Source: Actinomycetota bacterium (GTDB taxonomy: Bacteria > Actinomycetota > Actinomycetes > Nanopelagicales > Nanopelagicaceae). From it: DNA of 8,304 nucleotides. Below the pieces are notes generated by a model, which was not told the DNA's origin, made no database searches, and was given only the letters and a program-made list of their open reading frames with translations. How positions within the stretch are numbered: position 1 is the stretch's first letter; each line of letters begins with the position of its first letter. Below are positions 6,758 through 8,304 of this stretch, piece after piece. The stretch spans positions 1 to 8,304 of the forward strand of contig WLNM01000044.1 in NCBI GenBank assembly GCA_009699825.1, in the 5' to 3' direction. The position numbers were made by a program, and so were the translations under genes.

Positions 6758-6946
6758 GTGGACAATAATGTGCGCAATACGGTCGTTGTTATTGCGATCG
6801 GCACAATTACGTGGCTTGTCGTCGGCGCTGCATTCTTGATTGCAGGTTCAGAATCAAAATACGTGTGGACATGTGTATGCGGGGCCGCACTTGGTGTTAT
6901 GGGTATTCGTTACACAATTCGCAGAGCACGCAGAAGCGGAATTTAA
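6758..6946 (+). CDS. DUF2530-like small membrane protein
   Basis: A 62-residue protein with two hydrophobic helices: about residues 8-30 (VVIAIGTITWLVVGAAFLIAG, give or take) and 36-52 (YVWTCVCGAALGVMGI), ending in a basic tail (RRARRSG). The W-x-W-T-C-type segment and Arg-rich tail match what I recall of the actinobacterial DUF2530 family, whose function is unknown. I place the start at GTG 6758, one base after the preceding 26-codon ORF; it has no Shine-Dalgarno of its own, so coupling is likely. A TTG at 6737 would lengthen it by 7 residues but lies inside the small ORF. Its stop overlaps the cold-shock gene end by 4 bp, tail to tail. Last gene of the plus-strand run. Confidence 0.72.
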   Translation: MDNNVRNTVVVIAIGTITWLVVGAAFLIAGSESKYVWTCVCGAALGVMGIRYTIRRARRSGI

Positions 6947-7326
6947 GCTTCTAGCTGTCCTGCGATACCGCGAAGAACTTTTCCAAGACGTTCGGCTTCA
7001 ACAGCAGATGGATGGCGACCTTGGCGCAAACCATTACCAACCTTGTCCAAAATTTTGATTGTGTCTTCGATCATTGCAGCAAGGTCATCGCTATTGGTGC
7101 GTGAGTTAGCTGCAAGTGAAATTGGAGCATCAATGATTTTTACAGAGAGTGCTTGAGGTCCGCGACGACCGTCACCAACACTAAAGTCCAACTTTGTTCC
7201 AGGCTTTACCGTTGACACGCCTTCTGGAAGAGATGAAGAAGCAAGGTAAACATCTTCGCCTTCATCGGATGCGATGAAACCAAAACCTTTTTCAAGGCTA
7301 AACCATTTCACTTTACCTGTAGGCAT
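6943..7326 (-). CDS. Cold-shock domain protein with C-terminal extension (mycobacterial CspB-like)
   Basis: Predicted single-stranded RNA/DNA-binding protein, cytoplasmic. Residues 1-66 form a cold-shock domain: GKVKWFSLEKGFGFI (4-18, including RNP1 KGFGFI), then EDVYLASSSLP (24-34) in place of the usual RNP2 D-V-F-V-H, so the aromatic is kept but His is replaced by Ala. GRRGPQALSVKII (53-65) closes the domain. Residues 67-127 are an extra segment, helical by composition and charged, which a standard cold-shock protein of about 67 residues lacks. M. tuberculosis CspB has the same architecture from memory. The ATG at 7326 is supported by AAGGAG 8 nt upstream. It lies 69 nt downstream of the DUF3027 gene, separated by a GC-rich hairpin, so it probably has its own promoter, which I could not place with confidence. 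Confidence 0.9.
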   Translation of the reverse strand: MPTGKVKWFSLEKGFGFIASDEGEDVYLASSSLPEGVSTVKPGTKLDFSVGDGRRGPQALSVKIIDAPISLAANSRTNSDDLAAMIEDTIKILDKVGNGLRQGRHPSAVEAERLGKVLRGIAGQLEA

Positions 7327-7334
7327 GGGGAGTG

Positions 7335-7340
7335 CTCCTT
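7335..7340 (-). promoter_or_regulatory. Shine-Dalgarno site of the cold-shock gene
   Basis: AAGGAG on the minus strand, 8 nt before the ATG at 7326. It fixes the start, which also matches the usual MPTGKVKW beginning of this family. Confidence 0.7.
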
Positions 7341-7357
7341 GCTAATTAATGTATTCG

Positions 7358-7379
7358 TTTAAACCGCGAGGGGCCGCGG
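7358..7379 (-). terminator. Hairpin between DUF3027 and the cold-shock gene, possible terminator
   Basis: CCGCG (7364-7368) pairs with CGCGG (7375-7379) across a 6-nt loop, a strikingly GC-rich island in AT-rich sequence, 17 bp after the DUF3027 stop. On the minus strand it is followed by TTTAAA, a weak T run. It may end or weaken the DUF3027 transcript before the cold-shock gene. The short T run limits confidence. Confidence 0.4.
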
Positions 7380-7395
7380 GCAGAGAGTTAGTTTA

Positions 7396-8049
7396 TCAGA
7401 GCGTTGCTTCGGAGTGCGCGCCGCATCCGTGGTCAACGGAAACCACGCGTGCATCCTCAGGTGATATCGCATTTGCGCATACCCCAAATGATGAACGAAG
7501 CGAACCTGCAATCGGTAAAAAGAAAGCGCATGAAGAACAAGGCTTTGGTGCAGATTGTGCAATTGGGGATTGTGGTCCACGATCACTTTCATACCAACGC
7601 TTGCTTGCTTGATCGCGTCCTTCAATAGACATCACACGTGCACGTCCAAGTCCAAGATCAAATACCTGCATTGCATCTAATTCTTCGTCAGCAATAAGTG
7701 AGTGCATTGATGGAACTAAACGTGTGTCATCTAATGAACTTGGAACAATGTCGCCAACACCAACATCTCCTGGTTGGATGCGATCGCGATATGCAATCCA
7801 CTCTGGTGCAAGAAGTGCGTCTGGTCCAGGCAATACAACGACATCGCAAATAGTTGGTTCTGATTTCTTGTCAACGATTGCAATTGTTACGCACCAGCGC
7901 CAGCCTTTATACCCTGCAAGATTTGCTTCAAACAAATATGTTTCAACGCGACCATCGTCATCGATTTCCACAGAAACATCTGCTCCAACTAATTCTGGAT
8001 TGCCAGCATCAGCAATTGCCGCAGAACGTGCGAGTTCGAGTGTGCTCAT
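7396..8049 (-). CDS. DUF3027 family protein with C-terminal Cys/His cluster
   Basis: Conserved actinobacterial protein of unknown function, 217 residues, cytoplasmic (no signal peptide or membrane segment). Core motifs I associate with the family: GYKGWRWCVTIAIV (46-59), VVLPGPDALLAPEWIAYRDR (71-90), and GDVGVGDIVP (94-103). The C-terminus carries CSSC (171-174), C191 in FGVCAN (188-193), and DHGCGAHSE (206-214, with H207, C209 and H212). This C-x2-C-x16-C-x17-C spacing with adjacent His residues suggests a metal site, perhaps zinc; that is inference. Starts at ATG 8049 with no Shine-Dalgarno, but with a TATCCT hexamer 6 nt upstream, as for a leaderless mRNA. Its 3' neighbour is a cold-shock gene and its 5' neighbour is groL, separated by a strong hairpin. 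A DUF3027 gene also sits near serC in M. tuberculosis, from memory. Confidence 0.88.
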   Translation of the reverse strand: MSTLELARSAAIADAGNPELVGADVSVEIDDDGRVETYLFEANLAGYKGWRWCVTIAIVDKKSEPTICDVVVLPGPDALLAPEWIAYRDRIQPGDVGVGDIVPSSLDDTRLVPSMHSLIADEELDAMQVFDLGLGRARVMSIEGRDQASKRWYESDRGPQSPIAQSAPKPCSSCAFFLPIAGSLRSSFGVCANAISPEDARVVSVDHGCGAHSEATL

Positions 8050-8055
8050 GCGATA

Positions 8056-8061
8056 AGGATA
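8056..8061 (-). promoter_or_regulatory. Candidate -10 element for a leaderless DUF3027 mRNA
   Basis: TATCCT on the minus strand fits the TAnnnT pattern and lies exactly 6 nt before the ATG at 8049. It sits just past the groL hairpin, so any -35 would fall inside that hairpin; no good -35 match is visible there. Confidence 0.45.
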
Positions 8062-8066
8062 AAGCA

Positions 8067-8101
8067 GAACGCCACTACCGAGTTAATCGGCAGTGGCGTT
8101 C
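8067..8101 (-). terminator. groL transcription terminator hairpin
   Basis: Two 15-nt arms, 8067-8081 and 8087-8101, flank a 5-nt loop. They are perfectly complementary except at 8077/8091, which is A-C on the plus strand but U-G wobble in minus-strand RNA, so the hairpin is fully paired only when read in the groL direction. It lies 22 bp after the groL stop and is followed by a modest T-rich stretch (TGCTTTATCCTTATC). The stem is strong but the T run is interrupted. Confidence 0.7.
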
Positions 8102-8123
8102 GTAACGCTTTACGCGTGAGAAA

Positions 8124-8304
8124 TTAGAAGTCCATATCTCCGCCGCCAGGACCCGCTGGTGTTGCGGCTGCTTTCTCTGGCTTATCGGCAATAACTGCTT
8201 CTGTTGTAATAAAGAGTGCGGCAATCGATGCTGCATTTTGAAGTGCAGAACGTGTCACCTTTGCTGGATCGATGATGCCAGCTTTAATCATGTCAACGTA
8301 TTCA
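8124..8304 (-). CDS. groL: Chaperonin GroEL (C-terminal 59 residues, partial)
   Basis: The 3' end of a 60-kDa chaperonin gene running off the right edge; the ring-forming ATPase folds proteins with GroES. The visible part begins EYVDMIKAGIIDP, continues AKVTRSALQNAASIAALFIT and TEAVIADKPEK, the highly conserved equatorial-domain end of GroEL, and finishes with a Gly-rich tail, AATPAGPGGGDMDF, then TAA at 8124-8126. Actinobacteria often have two copies; the Gly/Met-Asp-Phe tail, without the His-rich tail of GroEL1, points to the housekeeping GroEL2 type. Too short for the name to be in doubt but too short to judge the rest. A strong hairpin follows the stop. Confidence 0.95.
   Translation of the reverse strand, partial: EYVDMIKAGIIDPAKVTRSALQNAASIAALFITTEAVIADKPEKAAATPAGPGGGDMDF

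Noticed and set aside
7349..7628. Plus-strand open frames of 74-87 residues opposite the DUF3027 gene
   Set aside because: They lie antisense to a conserved gene, lack ribosome sites and show no recognisable protein features.
1..8304. Search for mobile elements, CRISPR arrays, tRNA/rRNA genes or phage-defence genes
   Set aside because: No transposase, repeat arrays, RNA-gene signatures or defence motifs were seen; all major frames are accounted for by housekeeping or conserved actinobacterial families.

Overview
The window is a dense block of chromosome from what looks like an AT-rich, small-genome actinobacterium. Freshwater acI-type (Nanopelagicales/Planktophila-like) lineages are the best guess. 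Evidence is the actinobacterial gene types: a CitA-like second citrate synthase, actinobacterial SerC, DUF3027, DUF2530, a mycobacterial CspB-like cold-shock protein and a GroEL2-type tail. From memory of M. tuberculosis, serC, a DUF3027 gene, citA and cspB also lie near one another there. Intergenic gaps are tiny, and several genes overlap or abut. The taxonomic call is inference from composition and synteny, not from a marker gene.

Layout, left to right. (1) Bases 1-1149 (+) are the 3' part of a membrane-anchored GGDEF protein whose start lies outside the window. (2) Bases 1117-3588 (-) form a two-gene unit, citrate synthase followed 6 bp later by a class I DNA photolyase; the photolyase end overlaps the GGDEF gene tail to tail by 33 bp. 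(3) Bases 3589-3700 are a divergent control region. (4) Bases 3701-6946 (+) form a five-gene run: pdxH (PLP synthesis), serC (PLP-dependent serine synthesis), a 12-TM MFS transporter, an unrecognised 26-residue membrane peptide, and a DUF2530 membrane protein. (5) Bases 6943-8304 (-) carry a cold-shock protein, a DUF3027 protein with a Cys cluster, and the last 59 codons of groL, with hairpins between the transcription units.

Functional links. PdxH makes the PLP cofactor that SerC uses, so their adjacency makes sense. Citrate synthase and SerC both draw on central carbon. The right end holds stress and RNA-chaperone type genes. Start signals are of two kinds: some genes have clear Shine-Dalgarno sites (citrate synthase, MFS, the small ORF, cold-shock), while pdxH, serC and the DUF3027 gene instead show a -10-like hexamer exactly 6 nt before ATG, as expected for leaderless mRNAs.

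Most of the window is ordinary housekeeping sequence. I see no mobile element, CRISPR array, tRNA or rRNA, and no gene-free stretch over 300 bases (the longest is about 112). The points most worth a second look are the 26-residue ORF wedged between the transporter and DUF2530, the leaderless-promoter geometry, the groL terminator placed directly upstream of the DUF3027 promoter, and residue swaps in the photolyase electron chain and the citrate synthase active site.
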